A stretch of DNA of 33,249 nt, from positions 1 to 33,249 of the forward strand of contig JAAETM010000712.1 of assembly GCA_024228395.1 (NCBI GenBank). The letters are read 5' to 3'. The notes beneath the pieces were generated by a model that was not told where the DNA came from, searched no databases, and saw only the letters and a list, made by a program, of their open reading frames with translations. Shown in pieces: positions 1-7,937 of the stretch (position 1 is its first letter; every line of letters starts with the position of its first letter). The stretch comes from a bacterium (GTDB lineage: Bacteria > Planctomycetota > UBA1135 > GCA-002686595). Both the position numbers and the translations under genes were made by a program.

Positions 1-160
1 CACTACCCACCCCACTGCCGAAGGCTCCTGTCAAGACCGCCGGAGCGCCGGTTGAGTTATTGGTTGCAGCACAAAAGGTTGTACCGGTTTGGGCAAGAGC
101 CGAACTGGAAAGGGCTACGGCGAGGCCGGAAAAAAAAGGAAGAAGTTTGGATCGGAGCAT
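1..160 (-). CDS. Secreted protein, N-terminal part only (runs off the left edge)
   Basis: An open frame begins at an ATG whose first base is 160 and stays open to the window edge, giving 53 residues. The first 23 residues form a classic signal peptide: MLRSK, then a hydrophobic stretch through LAVALSSSALA, with cleavage before QTG. The mature protein starts with TTFCAATNNSTGAPAVLTG. This resembles the opening of the C-terminal domain of two other proteins in this window (YCTPAVANSTFLPAVISG at 11542 and the YCGPSNPNSS region at 23716). It is therefore probably another member of the same secreted-protein group, with the domain at the start of the mature chain. A well-formed promoter lies upstream at 253-281. 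No Shine-Dalgarno is visible before the ATG. The function is not recognised. Confidence 0.8.
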   Translation of the reverse strand, partial: MLRSKLLPFFSGLAVALSSSALAQTGTTFCAATNNSTGAPAVLTGAFGSGVGS

Positions 161-252
161 GGGTAGAAAAGGGCTTGAGACAACTACCGTAAACAGACAG
201 GATTTCGAAACACTTCGGATCGAGGTGGAGAGGCTCGATAACGAGTGCCTTT

Positions 253-281
253 ATTATACATCCACCAGCAACAAATTGCAA
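253..281 (-). promoter_or_regulatory. Sigma-70-like promoter for the 1-160 gene
   Basis: Read on the minus strand there is TTGCAA (281-276), a 17-base spacer and a perfect TATAAT (258-253). The start would lie near 246, leaving a leader of about 85 bases before the ATG at 160. This is the best -35/-10 pair seen in the window. Confidence 0.6.
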
Positions 282-556
282 ACAACTCCCCTGGGCAATA
301 AAAGTATGCGTCACCCACACTTCAACGCGGGAATCTCATCCCGAGACTTGGCGTACCTCTAGGCTAGTTCATGCCATCTTACCCATAAAGTCCAACCCAA
401 ACACCACTTGAAAGTGGAGCTTGGGTGCGTTCCGCAGAGCCATGACCCCACCACCACCACCCACGAATCCTCCGGGCCTACATGGCGGCGGCTCTCCTCG
501 CTTCGAGCTTCTGCCCCTCCGATAGCTTCACTTGATTTCTGGAAACCGCGCCGATC
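282..556. other. Intergenic, no supported gene
   Basis: Open frames crossing this stretch on both strands (60-362 plus, 359-778 minus) have no recognisable motifs and conflict with the secreted-protein gene or the DUF2238 remnant. Apart from a 6-bp hairpin near 407-420 nothing structured was seen. Confidence 0.4.
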
Positions 557-912
557 ATGATCTACACGCCAATCCTGTGGTTCTCCAGGAGGCGTTTCCT
601 GATCGGAGTACACGCCAGCATACTCGCGCTCGGTGGAGCCTATACCTACGCGGAAGTTCCGCTGGGTTATCGGGTTCAAAGTGTGTTCGATTTTTCGCAC
701 AACCCCTACGACAGAAATGGCCACCTTGCCCAAGGTTTCATCCCTGCGATTCTGGCCCGCGAGATCATCTTGCGCCATACGCCACTGAGGCGCGGCACCT
801 GGCTGAGTTTCTCACCGTGTCGGTGTGTTTGGCTTTCAGCGCCTTCTACGAACTCATCGAGTGGTGGGCAGCACTCACCTCAGGTGAGTCCGCCAATGAC
901 GTTAGCCATTTC
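557..912 (+). pseudogene. DUF2238 (YjdF-type) membrane protein remnant, frameshifted
   Basis: Frame 2 from 557 encodes the DUF2238 core: GAYTYAEVPLGY, then HNPYDRNGHLAQGF and PAILAREIILR. These match the family's YTYAEVPLG and NPYDRxGHxxQG signatures (for example E. coli YjdF). At about 803-812 the homology jumps to frame 1 and continues as FLTVSVCLAFSAFYELIEWW then ALTSGESAND, the family's YELIEWW segment. Homology stops near 900, before the expected last membrane helices, and the N-terminal helices (about 60 residues) are also missing. It is therefore frameshifted and truncated at both ends. Intact members are inner-membrane proteins of poorly known function. The next element is a transposase remnant, consistent with a decaying region. 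Confidence 0.75.
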
Positions 913-1079
913 ACAATGATTGGAGAACGGGGAAGGCCGCTTGGGTGGGGATGTAAGCCGCGATTTTGTGGTCGTGGTGGCCAAGGCCTTTGAGAAGTTC
1001 ACCGAACTCGTCCTTAGCCGCGTGGTTTGCTTGGTTTCGGCTGCACGATCATTTGCACGTCCCGCATGAGATTGTGCGC

Positions 1080-1507
1080 TGACATGTCACCGCCTTCATG
1101 GTACTCCGAAGCGAGTCAGTGGATCGCGTATCCACCCGGCATAAAGCCCGAGCAACGGTCTAAACGTCACGTATTTTTCGAAGCCCGAGCAGCCGCAGGA
1201 CCATGGGATCATCCCGGTAGTAGCCCATGCCGCGAAGGCTGCGAAAATGAATTAAGATGTGTGTGATGGGCAACAGCGAAAGCGAATCAAGGCCGAAAGC
1301 CGCCTGCTGTCGGGCATGGGAAGAGTGCTGACGATGCCTAGCTTTGAGGCGAATCGAGCGGAGCATAATCTGGAACAAGACCAATCCTGAGTAGGAGGTG
1401 AACCACTCATCTGGCGCCAATTCTATCGTCAGAAGATTGTGGCAGGAAACCTGCGTGTCTGCTCTACTTAATCCCACTGGAAGTGCCTTCTTTGGTGTGT
1501 TCAGCAC
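1080..1507 (-). mobile_element. IS1380-like transposase remnant (N-terminal part, interrupted)
   Basis: The minus-strand frame from 1507 reads TSYSGLVLFQIMLRSIRL, then a hydrophobic helix, then HFRSLRGMGYYRDDPMVLRL followed by LGLRKIRDV. It then meets an in-frame TAG at about 1160-1162 and continues in the same frame as TVARALCRVDTRSTDSLR to about 1080. The order (S/N-x-GL helix, R-R-x-R-x-x-x-Y-x-x-DPM/L, LGL-x-x-x-x-DV-S-T-V-x-R-x-L) resembles the N-terminal region of IS1380-type DDE transposases. The TAG sits where serine is expected. The catalytic DDE part is not recognisable downstream and no terminal inverted repeats were found. It is a dead fragment. The family call is by eye and moderately secure. 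Confidence 0.6.
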
Positions 1508-1812
1508 GGAATTTATTCACCGCCTAATACGCCCAAGAAGATCTTTCGTTTGGCTTTACCCCCCCAATAGCGCCGGAACTTTGCCACTACGGAGTTACCA
1601 TTCAAAAGCTGCCGCTGGTTCTGCTATTGGCCCGGCATTGGCGGTGCAGACACCCCTTGGCTTTGATGTATCTCTTCAAACCGCAGCCCAGTTGCAGATC
1701 CCCATTCCGTCCTATCCTGCTGGTTCCACGCAGTTTGCAGTTTGGAACCGCATCGCAGATCCGGCTGTTCCTCCCCCGCTATCCGATAGTGGATACGCAA
1801 GGAAGTCCGACT
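1508..1812. other. Intergenic decay zone, no supported gene
   Basis: A plus-strand frame (1398-1949) is open here. It has no signal peptide or known motif and overlaps both the transposase remnant and the 1840-3090 gene, so it is not called. On the minus strand, short fragments of the flavour FQTANCVEPAG are broken by stops. They may be relics of another secreted protein, but this cannot be supported. Confidence 0.4.
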
Positions 1813-1839
1813 GGAATACGGTGTCAGGCGCCGTATTCC
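1813..1839. repeat. REP-like palindrome, copy 1
   Basis: An 11-bp arm GGAATACGGTG, loop TCAGG and arm CGCCGTATTCC form a hairpin with one G-T wobble. It abuts the stop codon of the minus-strand gene at 1840. A near-identical element lies at 25538-25562, also just after a gene's stop. The consensus resembles REP-type palindromes mobilised by IS200-like REP-associated tyrosine transposases. None of these transposases is in the window. Confidence 0.75.
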
Positions 1840-3090
1840 TCAGTAACTCCCGCCGAGGTCCTTCAGCGCCTCGACCAGTTCCGATGAAATCGATTCAGGG
1901 AGCTTGGATTTGGATAGGCTTGCCACCAGATCCGCGAGCAACCCGTTGAGTGGTAAGGGCCGCAGTTCGGGGACGGGCCGGGGCCCCTTGGTTATCAGGT
2001 AAACCGAAGGCCGTTTCGAGCCGGGCAGTTGAAAGTGGTAGCTCTCCTGATCGCATCCGGGTTGACCTGTGAGGTGCTTGCCTCCCAGGGCGGCCAGGGT
2101 GCCTTGGGCTTGGGCAATCAGAGCCTTGTGGGAACCGGGCTGCAAGTCAAAGCACACCGGGTTTCCGCGTCCCAGCCAAAGTTGATCCCCATCGGTCCAG
2201 CGCAGGAAGAACTCACCACGCCTGCAAGAGCGCAGTTCCAAGCCGAGGATCGCAGTGCCGCGTGGGATTACGGTCGGAACGGGCTCGGTCAATTGGGGAC
2301 CAGCGATCGGCTTCAAATAGGCCAACCACGCAGCTCGGCCCGCCAGGGCGGCTTCGGAATCCACTGCGGCTTGAGCGTCAAAGGCAGGACCCTCAGGCAG
2401 CAATGCCTTCAGGAAACGCGAGGCCTCCAAACGGGCGATCAGTCCCACGGGTTGATCAAAGAAACGGTCGTCCCGGCCCAGCTCGCCATAGAGAATCCAA
2501 AGGGAGGAGGCCTGGCCTGCCTCGTAGGCACGCCGCGCCAGCGCGCGCCGTGCCCCGCCCTCGGTTTCCACTTTCAAGCGTGCTTGAATGCGAGGCAAAA
2601 TGAGCTTGGCATCCACGTCGGCAAATCCTTTCAAGGCCGCCAGGCGAACCGCCAACATGCGATCCTCGAGCAGGGCAACGAATGCTTCGGTCTCCCCCGC
2701 TTGCATGTTCTTGCCCAGCCCGGAAACCAGGGACGCACGCCAGGGAAAATCCAGGTTGCCCAGATCCTTCCAGAATCGTTTGCGGAGCTCCGCCCGCTTC
2801 CCGTCCAACGGAACCGCCAACTGCGCCGCGGCCTCGAGCAATTCGGGCCCCACGTCGAATAGGTCCGGCTTGGAGGAAACAAAGTCGAACACGGCCTTGT
2901 GGCCGACCTCCCCCATCTTGACCAAACGCTGGGCGGCCTGGGGACGCACCACGGGGGAGCCTTGGGTTGCGGCGCGGATCAGCTTCTCCAGGCGCGCGGG
3001 GGTGATCTCGTGCTTGCGTTTGCTTTGGGCGAACGAGCTGCCCTGGAACAAGACCAAGAGGCACAGGCACAATCCAACGAATCGCTGCAT
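1840..3090 (-). CDS. Secreted HEAT-like alpha-helical protein
   Basis: A 416-residue protein with a signal peptide (MQRFVG, hydrophobic core LCLCLLVLFQGSS, cleavage near FAQ-SK). Residues 25-260 are rich in paired helices such as SPVVRPQAAQRLVKMGEVG and EDRMLAVRLAALKGFADV. This is the pattern of HEAT or armadillo-like repeats, often used in Planctomycetota for protein binding. The C-terminal third, from about residue 265, is beta-rich with several cysteines (LRSCRRGEFFL, GQPGCDQESYHF) and matches nothing I recognise. The ATG lies four bases after the stop of the acidic protein gene, so the two are likely co-transcribed. A REP-like palindrome directly follows the stop. The protein is probably exported; its function is unknown. 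Confidence 0.8.
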   Translation of the reverse strand: MQRFVGLCLCLLVLFQGSSFAQSKRKHEITPARLEKLIRAATQGSPVVRPQAAQRLVKMGEVGHKAVFDFVSSKPDLFDVGPELLEAAAQLAVPLDGKRAELRKRFWKDLGNLDFPWRASLVSGLGKNMQAGETEAFVALLEDRMLAVRLAALKGFADVDAKLILPRIQARLKVETEGGARRALARRAYEAGQASSLWILYGELGRDDRFFDQPVGLIARLEASRFLKALLPEGPAFDAQAAVDSEAALAGRAAWLAYLKPIAGPQLTEPVPTVIPRGTAILGLELRSCRRGEFFLRWTDGDQLWLGRGNPVCFDLQPGSHKALIAQAQGTLAALGGKHLTGQPGCDQESYHFQLPGSKRPSVYLITKGPRPVPELRPLPLNGLLADLVASLSKSKLPESISSELVEALKDLGGSY

Positions 3091-3094
3091 AGCT

Positions 3095-3748
3095 CTACTT
3101 GGGAGAACGGCCTTCGTCTTCCGGATCCTGGGGATCGAAGGTGTCGATCGTGAGACGGTACAGGCTCGTCACGAAACCGTCTTCGTTCTCCTCCTCGCCG
3201 ATGCTCAGGGTGCCCTCAAATTGGCGACGCCCCGGATCAAACGTCGCACCGCCTTCGCCGATGGTCACGTGAACAAAGTGGTGCAGCTTAGAGCGGCCGC
3301 ATTCGCAGGACTGGGGAACGAGCTCGAAAGTATCGGAGCCGAGGGGAGTTCCCACGGCCATGTATCCGGCGATCTTGATGCGCTTGCCGTCGAAGTCCAA
3401 GACCTCCTGGGGCACGTCATCCCCACGGCGCCATTCGATGGATGTTAGAAATTCAATGGTGACGAGAACGGAGGCTTCTTCCTGATCTTCCTCTTCGCCA
3501 TCTCCATCCGCTTCCTCCTCTTCATCGGCTTCTTCATCGCCCCCCTCGCCGCCCTCTTCTTTCTCCTCGTGCTCATCTTCGTCTTCTTCGCCTTTCTTCT
3601 TCTCGTCCTCCCCTTCACCATCGTCCTGTCCCCAATCGGAGGATCCGGCTGAAGACGTGGGCCCCCACGAACCAGGTAGGGCTATGCCCAGGCACAAGAG
3701 CAGGCGCAGGATGATTTGAAAGGGAGCCATAGACATCATTCTAACCAT
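3095..3748 (-). CDS. Secreted DUF3299-like protein with acidic low-complexity linker
   Basis: From the ATG at 3748 this gives 217 residues: a signal segment (FQIILRLLLCLGIALPGSW), then about 58 residues dominated by Glu and Asp (roughly 3475-3645), then a folded domain. That domain reads PQEVLDFDGKRIKIAGYMAV, then FELVPQSCECGRSKLHHFVH, then FEGTLSIGEEENEDGF and a closing LYRLTIDTFD. The order (LDGKRVRIxGYM, a cysteine pair, VEGTLxVGEExExG, YRL) resembles the DUF3299 family of Planctomycetota and Proteobacteria, function unknown. The open frame extends to 3895, but that would overlap the upstream gene by about 95 bases. The start at 3748 (or 3739, 3730) gives a proper signal peptide, so the upstream extension was rejected. 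Confidence 0.75.
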   Translation of the reverse strand: MVRMMSMAPFQIILRLLLCLGIALPGSWGPTSSAGSSDWGQDDGEGEDEKKKGEEDEDEHEEKEEGGEGGDEEADEEEEADGDGEEEDQEEASVLVTIEFLTSIEWRRGDDVPQEVLDFDGKRIKIAGYMAVGTPLGSDTFELVPQSCECGRSKLHHFVHVTIGEGGATFDPGRRQFEGTLSIGEEENEDGFVTSLYRLTIDTFDPQDPEDEGRSPK

Positions 3749-3800
3749 ATCGGCGTGCCGAGCCCATTTGCGCGCGTATCTTCCGCGCAAAAAGTGGCGA

Positions 3801-4757
3801 TTAGAGCCAAGAAGGGGCGCTGTCGCCGCGGCTGACACCGCTTGAAGTACCCCGATCCCGACCCTGGGGCAATCTGGGAGCCGGCGCCTGGGCAAAAGGA
3901 TCGTAGGCGGGCTGGAGGCTTCCAGCGGGCCTGGCAGCCGGGGTCAGCTCCACAACGGGCTCCAGCGCTTCGTCCGCGTCCGACTGGGAATCGAGCTTGA
4001 CGCGCAATTCGATATTGGCCGCAAACAGGGCGGTCATGAGTTCGCTCTTGCGCTCGAACTGGACGTCCTCTTGGGCCAAACCTTGGACCTCACCAAACTC
4101 GGAGGCAATCCCACCATCGACTTGCTTGGCCGCCCTCACCCGGGCCAGTTCAGCCTCGGTGTTGTGCAATTCCTTGTTCAATTTGGCCACGCGACGGGCC
4201 AGCAGATCCGTTTCCTTTTTCTGCCGGTCCAACTCGGCCTGTTGACCGCGACGGCGTTCCTGGCGCAAGGCGCCCACCGCCACCTTCACGATCTCCTGTT
4301 CGAGCGGTGAAAGGCGTTCTTCATCCCCGCCCCAAGAGGCGAAGACCTTCTTGAGTTCAGCTTGCAAGTCACCGTCGCCGGGTCCCTTGACCCCTTGCTT
4401 GTCGGACAACAACTGCTGGTTCTCCGCCAAACCCTCACGCTGGTCGCGCAACTTGGTCTTGAGTTGGTCGAGGGCAGACCCCGCCTCGGGCGGTGACCCC
4501 TTGGGTTTGCCGCCTTGGATCAGGCGCACGAACTCCTCGCGCGCCGCGCTGGAGAAAGCTCCGTGGTCATCCCCCACCGTGCCCAACGTGCGCTCGATCA
4601 ACGCACGATTGACGGCCTTTTCAATCAGGCCCGCAACCCGGGACAAGCTGACGGAGCGCACCTTGCGCACTCCCCGCGCATGCATTTCCTCGGGGGATGT
4701 TTCCTTTGCCCAGCGTCGCACCACATCTGTGAGTGCGTTGTCTGTGTTGACTTCCAT
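3801..4757 (-). CDS. Coiled-coil protein of unknown function
   Basis: A soluble protein of 318 residues with no signal peptide. Residues 15-50 (EEMHARGVRKVRSVSLSRVA, then GLIEKAVNRALIERTL) look like a small helical domain. The centre (about residues 95-250) is charged and heptad-like, with segments such as LDQLKTKLRDQREGLAENQQ and RVAKLNKELHNTEAELARVR, indicating a long coiled coil. The tail is rich in Pro and Ala. Start choice: the frame is open up to an ATG at 4874. A plausible promoter at 4819-4847 lies downstream of that ATG and would give a normal leader to the ATG at 4757, so 4757 is preferred with moderate confidence. The terminator at 4909-4942 separates it from the upstream lipoprotein gene. 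Possibly cytoskeletal or scaffolding, by inference only. Confidence 0.75.
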   Translation of the reverse strand: MEVNTDNALTDVVRRWAKETSPEEMHARGVRKVRSVSLSRVAGLIEKAVNRALIERTLGTVGDDHGAFSSAAREEFVRLIQGGKPKGSPPEAGSALDQLKTKLRDQREGLAENQQLLSDKQGVKGPGDGDLQAELKKVFASWGGDEERLSPLEQEIVKVAVGALRQERRRGQQAELDRQKKETDLLARRVAKLNKELHNTEAELARVRAAKQVDGGIASEFGEVQGLAQEDVQFERKSELMTALFAANIELRVKLDSQSDADEALEPVVELTPAARPAGSLQPAYDPFAQAPAPRLPQGRDRGTSSGVSRGDSAPSWL

Positions 4758-4818
4758 GCGGTGAACGGAACCCCAGTTTGATCGCCCACCGACCAAGCCC
4801 ACGGCCTCTTCCGCCTCT

Positions 4819-4847
4819 AAATTAGACGCCAATTCACCTTGAGACAA
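4819..4847 (-). promoter_or_regulatory. Candidate promoter for the coiled-coil gene
   Basis: On the minus strand TTGTCT (4847-4842), a 17-base spacer and TAATTT (4824-4819) are followed about 55 bases later by the ATG at 4757. The site lies just downstream of a strong terminator, which fits a new transcription unit. Confidence 0.4.
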
Positions 4848-4908
4848 GCCTGGCACCGGGTCGGCGTCCCGCATCCAGGAACGCCGACCTCAACCTTGTC
4901 AAATGCAA

Positions 4909-4942
4909 GCGGCCCCGCGATCCTTTCGGATCGCGGGGCCGC
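4909..4942 (-). terminator. Strong hairpin after the lipoprotein gene
   Basis: A perfect 15-bp stem (GCGGCCCCGCGATCC paired with its complement) closes a four-base loop. It lies 18 bases beyond the stop of the minus-strand gene at 4961. Only a weak T-rich stretch follows (TTGCATTT), so it could also act as a 3'-end stabiliser. Confidence 0.75.
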
Positions 4943-4960
4943 CTCATATGGAAAGCCCAA

Positions 4961-5305
4961 TTACTCGCCAGCTTTCTCTTCGCCACCCCAACCGGAAACG
5001 GTCTTGTCGCCGCCGGGCGACTCAAAGGTGTAAGAGGTGCCCTTGCGGTCCTGCACATCCTTGGTCCAGAAGTAGTAGGGGTTCACGGCGACGAAGTCGC
5101 CGATGGCCATGGCGACGCCGACCAGAGGGTACACTGGGAGGATGTCCTGGAGCAGGGCGCCATGGACCCAGGAATCTTCGGAGTACTTCTGGTTCACGTA
5201 CTCATCCCAGTTGCGTGAAAGGCGGCGGGGGCCAGAGACGCAGGAGGAGAAGGTCAAAAGGGCTGCCAGGGTCAAGCCCGTGGCGAGGGTACGGTTGAGT
5301 TTCAT
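4961..5305 (-). CDS. Small lipoprotein, DUF3332-like
   Basis: A protein of 114 residues. The N-terminus MKLNRTLATGLTLAALLTF followed by SSC21 is a lipoprotein signal, so the mature protein would be acylated by Lgt, whose gene lies at 20361. The middle reads SWVHGALLQDILPVYPLVGV, then AIGDFVAVNPYYFWTKDVQD. A hydrophobic ILPVYP segment followed by N-x-x-x-FW resembles DUF3332/YidQ-type small lipoproteins, but the match is loose. The open frame extends to 5722, but no better start exists upstream, and the ATG at 5305 fits the lipobox. The divergent neighbour starts at 5492. A strong hairpin follows the stop. Function unknown. Confidence 0.85.
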   Translation of the reverse strand: MKLNRTLATGLTLAALLTFSSCVSGPRRLSRNWDEYVNQKYSEDSWVHGALLQDILPVYPLVGVAMAIGDFVAVNPYYFWTKDVQDRKGTSYTFESPGGDKTVSGWGGEEKAGE

Positions 5306-5491
5306 TGGATGATTCCGGTGGGTTTTTGCGAATGCCGCCCGGCCGGGCGTGGTTGAGCGCCCAACTGGGCACTGGAATCGCGGAGGATAACGACCAAAGG
5401 TCGAGATACAATGTCGAGGCCCGATTCCCTTGCAAAAACCGGCACTTTGCGCCTGCGGATCCCCCTGGGAGTTTTTACATTGCAGGCCCCT

Positions 5492-7447
5492 ATGAGCACG
5501 CAATGCCACCAGACCAAGTTCCTGGGAGCCATTGGAGCCTCCATCCTCTTTGCCATGCCGGCGCTTGGGACCAGAGCCCAAGAGGAGTCTGCCGCCCCCA
5601 CCGAATATCTTGGTCTGTACTCCCGGACGGTCAAGCTCTCCGGGCGCCCAGCAGCCTTGACATACTCGCCCGGTGGTTGGCTTTTTATGGCCGAGCATTC
5701 TGGAGGCATGAACTACGATCACGAAGCCGGCTTGATCATGAACGGTTGCCGGTGGTCCGGTGAGGGGCTTGGTGGTTTGGCCTTCGCTGAAAACGGTGAA
5801 GAGCTATGGGGCAGCTTTCCCTGGGAACGGAAAGTCGAGCTGAGATCCAGCACCGGAGAGCTCATTGGGGTCCTCTCGCCCCCCGCTCCCGACTCCCCCC
5901 GCGGCGGTTTTCTGGAACCCCGTGGGATCACCACGTTCAAGGGGCATGTCTGCGTGGTGGACGCCGGCTGGGGCCGGCTGGATATCTTCAAGTCGGATGG
6001 GACCTGGCAAAAGTCTATCGGAGAAGGCCTGCTCAAGAACCCGCAAGACGTTTGCGTGGATTCCCTCGGGCGCTACCTGGTGGCCGACACGGGCAACTCG
6101 CGCATCTGCGCTTTTGACGCCGAGAGCAACCTGATCACGACCTTCGGAGAATGGGGCTGGTTCCCCGGACTCTTCTCCGACCCCACCGCCATCGAAGCCC
6201 AGGGCGAACGCTTCTATGTGGCCGACCGGGAAAACCAGCGCGTCCAGGTTTTTGACCTGCAAGGAACCCCGATCTATCGCATCGGCATGCACGCGATTCT
6301 GCCCCGCGAAGGCGAGGGCACGCTGCACTATCCGACGCACCTGGCCCTGCGCCGCGATGGTCGTGAGCTGGCACTGATCGAACCCATGGACGGCCGCGTG
6401 CAAATCTTCGGCATGGGCGTGGGCGACGCGCCCCCCAAGAGAATCAACCGCCCCACCGATCGCCAACCCGCCCCCCACTACGGAACCCATTGGGACATGG
6501 GCGCGGGCTATTTGGCGATCCCCGAACCCGAGACCCACACGATTCGAATCTACGACCTGCGCAACGTGGAGAAACCCAAACCCGGGCAGCAGGCGGGCAC
6601 ACCTACCCTGGTCACCGAAGTGGGTGGATTCGGCACGCGATTGGGCCGATACACGCAACCTGGCGGGGTTTTTATCGGTGGGGATCCACTGACCCTTTTG
6701 GTCTGCGACACGGGCAATGGGCGCCTCGTGGAAACGAAGCTGGCCTTGAGCCAAGAGGACCCACTAGGGTTCACACTGGTAGCCGCGCGGGTGCAACGGT
6801 CCTTGGATTTGGCCGCGTTGAACGAGACTGATGAGCAGCTTCAAAGGCCCTGGACGCCGCGCCCGATCGATGTGGAACGCAGCGCGGACGGCACGACGTT
6901 CCTGCTATGTGATCTGGGCCGTGAGATTTATGTGCTCGATGAATTCTGGAACCTGGACGCTCGCTTCGGGGCCACCGAAGAACACCCTTGGAAACATCCG
7001 GTAGCGATCGCTTGGCAAGAGAGCACGGGACGCCTGTTCGTCTGCGACGAGGGTTTGGCCCGGGTCCAAGTTTACGACCGACAAGGCCAATGGGTTTCGG
7101 AGCTGGGTGAGTATTTCCTGAAGCGCCCCTCCGCCATCAGCTTCGACAAACAAGGTCACATCTTGGTCATCGACCGTGGCGTCTCCACCCTATTCACATT
7201 CGATGACAAGGGATCGGTGTTGCGTCAACAGGGGCACGCCGGCATCGACCGCGATTCCTTCTTTGGCCCCACCGATGTGGATGTGGACGAGCAGGGCCAC
7301 CTCTACGTGTTGGATCACGGCAACCACCGCGGCATGGTTTTTGACGAAAAAGGCGAGTGGTTCCACGCCTTCGGCTCGCGCCTCTATACCAAACCAGCAC
7401 GCCTGCCCGGGACGATCGAGAAGAACGACACGGAGGAATCCGAATGA
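5492..7447 (+). CDS. Secreted NHL-repeat beta-propeller protein
   Basis: From the ATG at 5492 this gives 651 residues. An upstream ATG at 5411 is in frame, but the signal peptide (KFLGAIGASILFAMPALG, cleavage near RAQ) sits correctly only with 5492. The body contains many NHL-type blades of the form P-x-D/G-v-x-V-D-x-x-G-x-x-x-V-A-D-x-x-N-x-R-I-x-x-F. Examples are NPQDVCVDSLGRYLVADTGN, DPTAIEAQGERFYVADRENQ and GPTDVDVDEQGHLYVLDHGN. At least six such blades occur, possibly forming two propellers. Such proteins are usually periplasmic or surface binding scaffolds. It is the first gene of an apparent operon: its TGA overlaps the ATG of the YtkA-like lipoprotein gene (ATGA), and the di-heme peroxidase follows. 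A role in redox or metal handling is inferred from context. Confidence 0.88.
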   Translation: MSTQCHQTKFLGAIGASILFAMPALGTRAQEESAAPTEYLGLYSRTVKLSGRPAALTYSPGGWLFMAEHSGGMNYDHEAGLIMNGCRWSGEGLGGLAFAENGEELWGSFPWERKVELRSSTGELIGVLSPPAPDSPRGGFLEPRGITTFKGHVCVVDAGWGRLDIFKSDGTWQKSIGEGLLKNPQDVCVDSLGRYLVADTGNSRICAFDAESNLITTFGEWGWFPGLFSDPTAIEAQGERFYVADRENQRVQVFDLQGTPIYRIGMHAILPREGEGTLHYPTHLALRRDGRELALIEPMDGRVQIFGMGVGDAPPKRINRPTDRQPAPHYGTHWDMGAGYLAIPEPETHTIRIYDLRNVEKPKPGQQAGTPTLVTEVGGFGTRLGRYTQPGGVFIGGDPLTLLVCDTGNGRLVETKLALSQEDPLGFTLVAARVQRSLDLAALNETDEQLQRPWTPRPIDVERSADGTTFLLCDLGREIYVLDEFWNLDARFGATEEHPWKHPVAIAWQESTGRLFVCDEGLARVQVYDRQGQWVSELGEYFLKRPSAISFDKQGHILVIDRGVSTLFTFDDKGSVLRQQGHAGIDRDSFFGPTDVDVDEQGHLYVLDHGNHRGMVFDEKGEWFHAFGSRLYTKPARLPGTIEKNDTEESE

Positions 7448-7887
7448 ACATCAAGTACGCTGCCCTGCTTGCACTTTGTTTGCTGCCGGCCTGTGACTCC
7501 GACCAAACGGCTGATGCCCCCTCCGTTCAAAACGCGCAAGCCCCAGTCGATTGGACGTGGAATCAAAGCAATGCTGGGCAATATTGGGCGGCCTGGAAAC
7601 CCTCCGCCGGTCCCGTGGAAATGGGTCCTTCCTTCGCCATCGAGATCAAACTCTCGACAACCGAAGCCGGCGCCCCCCTGGACTTGCAGGCTGGCCAAAT
7701 CGACATCCAAGCCCGCATGCCCGAACACCAACATGGCATGCTGCAAAGCCCCGAGATCACGCGCCTCTCCCCCGGCCACTACCGCGTGGACGGCATGCGC
7801 TTCCACATGCTCGGCTATTGGCAACTGCAGCTTGATATCAGCCGCCCCCCCCTCACAGAACGGGCACAGTTCGACATCCAACTCTGA
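7444..7887 (+). CDS. YtkA/FixH-like lipoprotein
   Basis: A protein of 147 residues. The signal MNIKYAALLALCLLPAC has its lipobox cysteine at residue 17, indicating a membrane-anchored lipoprotein. Residues 50-147 form an immunoglobulin-like beta domain with IDIQARMPEHQHGM, then LSPGHYRVDGMRFHMLGYWQ and a final AQFDIQL. This is the YtkA/FixH pattern, in which the MPxHxHGM loop carries His and Met residues suited to copper binding. The start overlaps the stop of the NHL gene by four bases (ATGA), so translation is probably coupled. The di-heme peroxidase gene follows after about 50 bases. Copper or haem-protein maturation is plausible but inferred. Confidence 0.85.
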   Translation: MNIKYAALLALCLLPACDSDQTADAPSVQNAQAPVDWTWNQSNAGQYWAAWKPSAGPVEMGPSFAIEIKLSTTEAGAPLDLQAGQIDIQARMPEHQHGMLQSPEITRLSPGHYRVDGMRFHMLGYWQLQLDISRPPLTERAQFDIQL

Positions 7888-7937
7888 TTTGGCGGCGCTG
7901 TCCCTTGAGAAACACCCACTCGAATTCACCCAAAACC

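Noticed and set aside
1160..1162. In-frame stop in the transposase as recoding
   Set aside because: The codon is TAG, the replaced residue would be serine, and the rest of the gene has decayed. An ordinary nonsense mutation fits.
1398..1949. 183-residue open frame on the plus strand
   Set aside because: It overlaps the transposase remnant, the palindrome and the 3' end of the 1840-3090 gene. No signal peptide, motif or start context supports it.
2029..2862. 277-residue open frame on the plus strand
   Set aside because: It lies antisense within the secreted helical protein gene, which has a signal peptide and coherent sequence. The frame is long only because of high GC content.
5804..6754. 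316-residue open frame on the minus strand
   Set aside because: It is antisense to the NHL propeller and rich in repeated shadow patterns.
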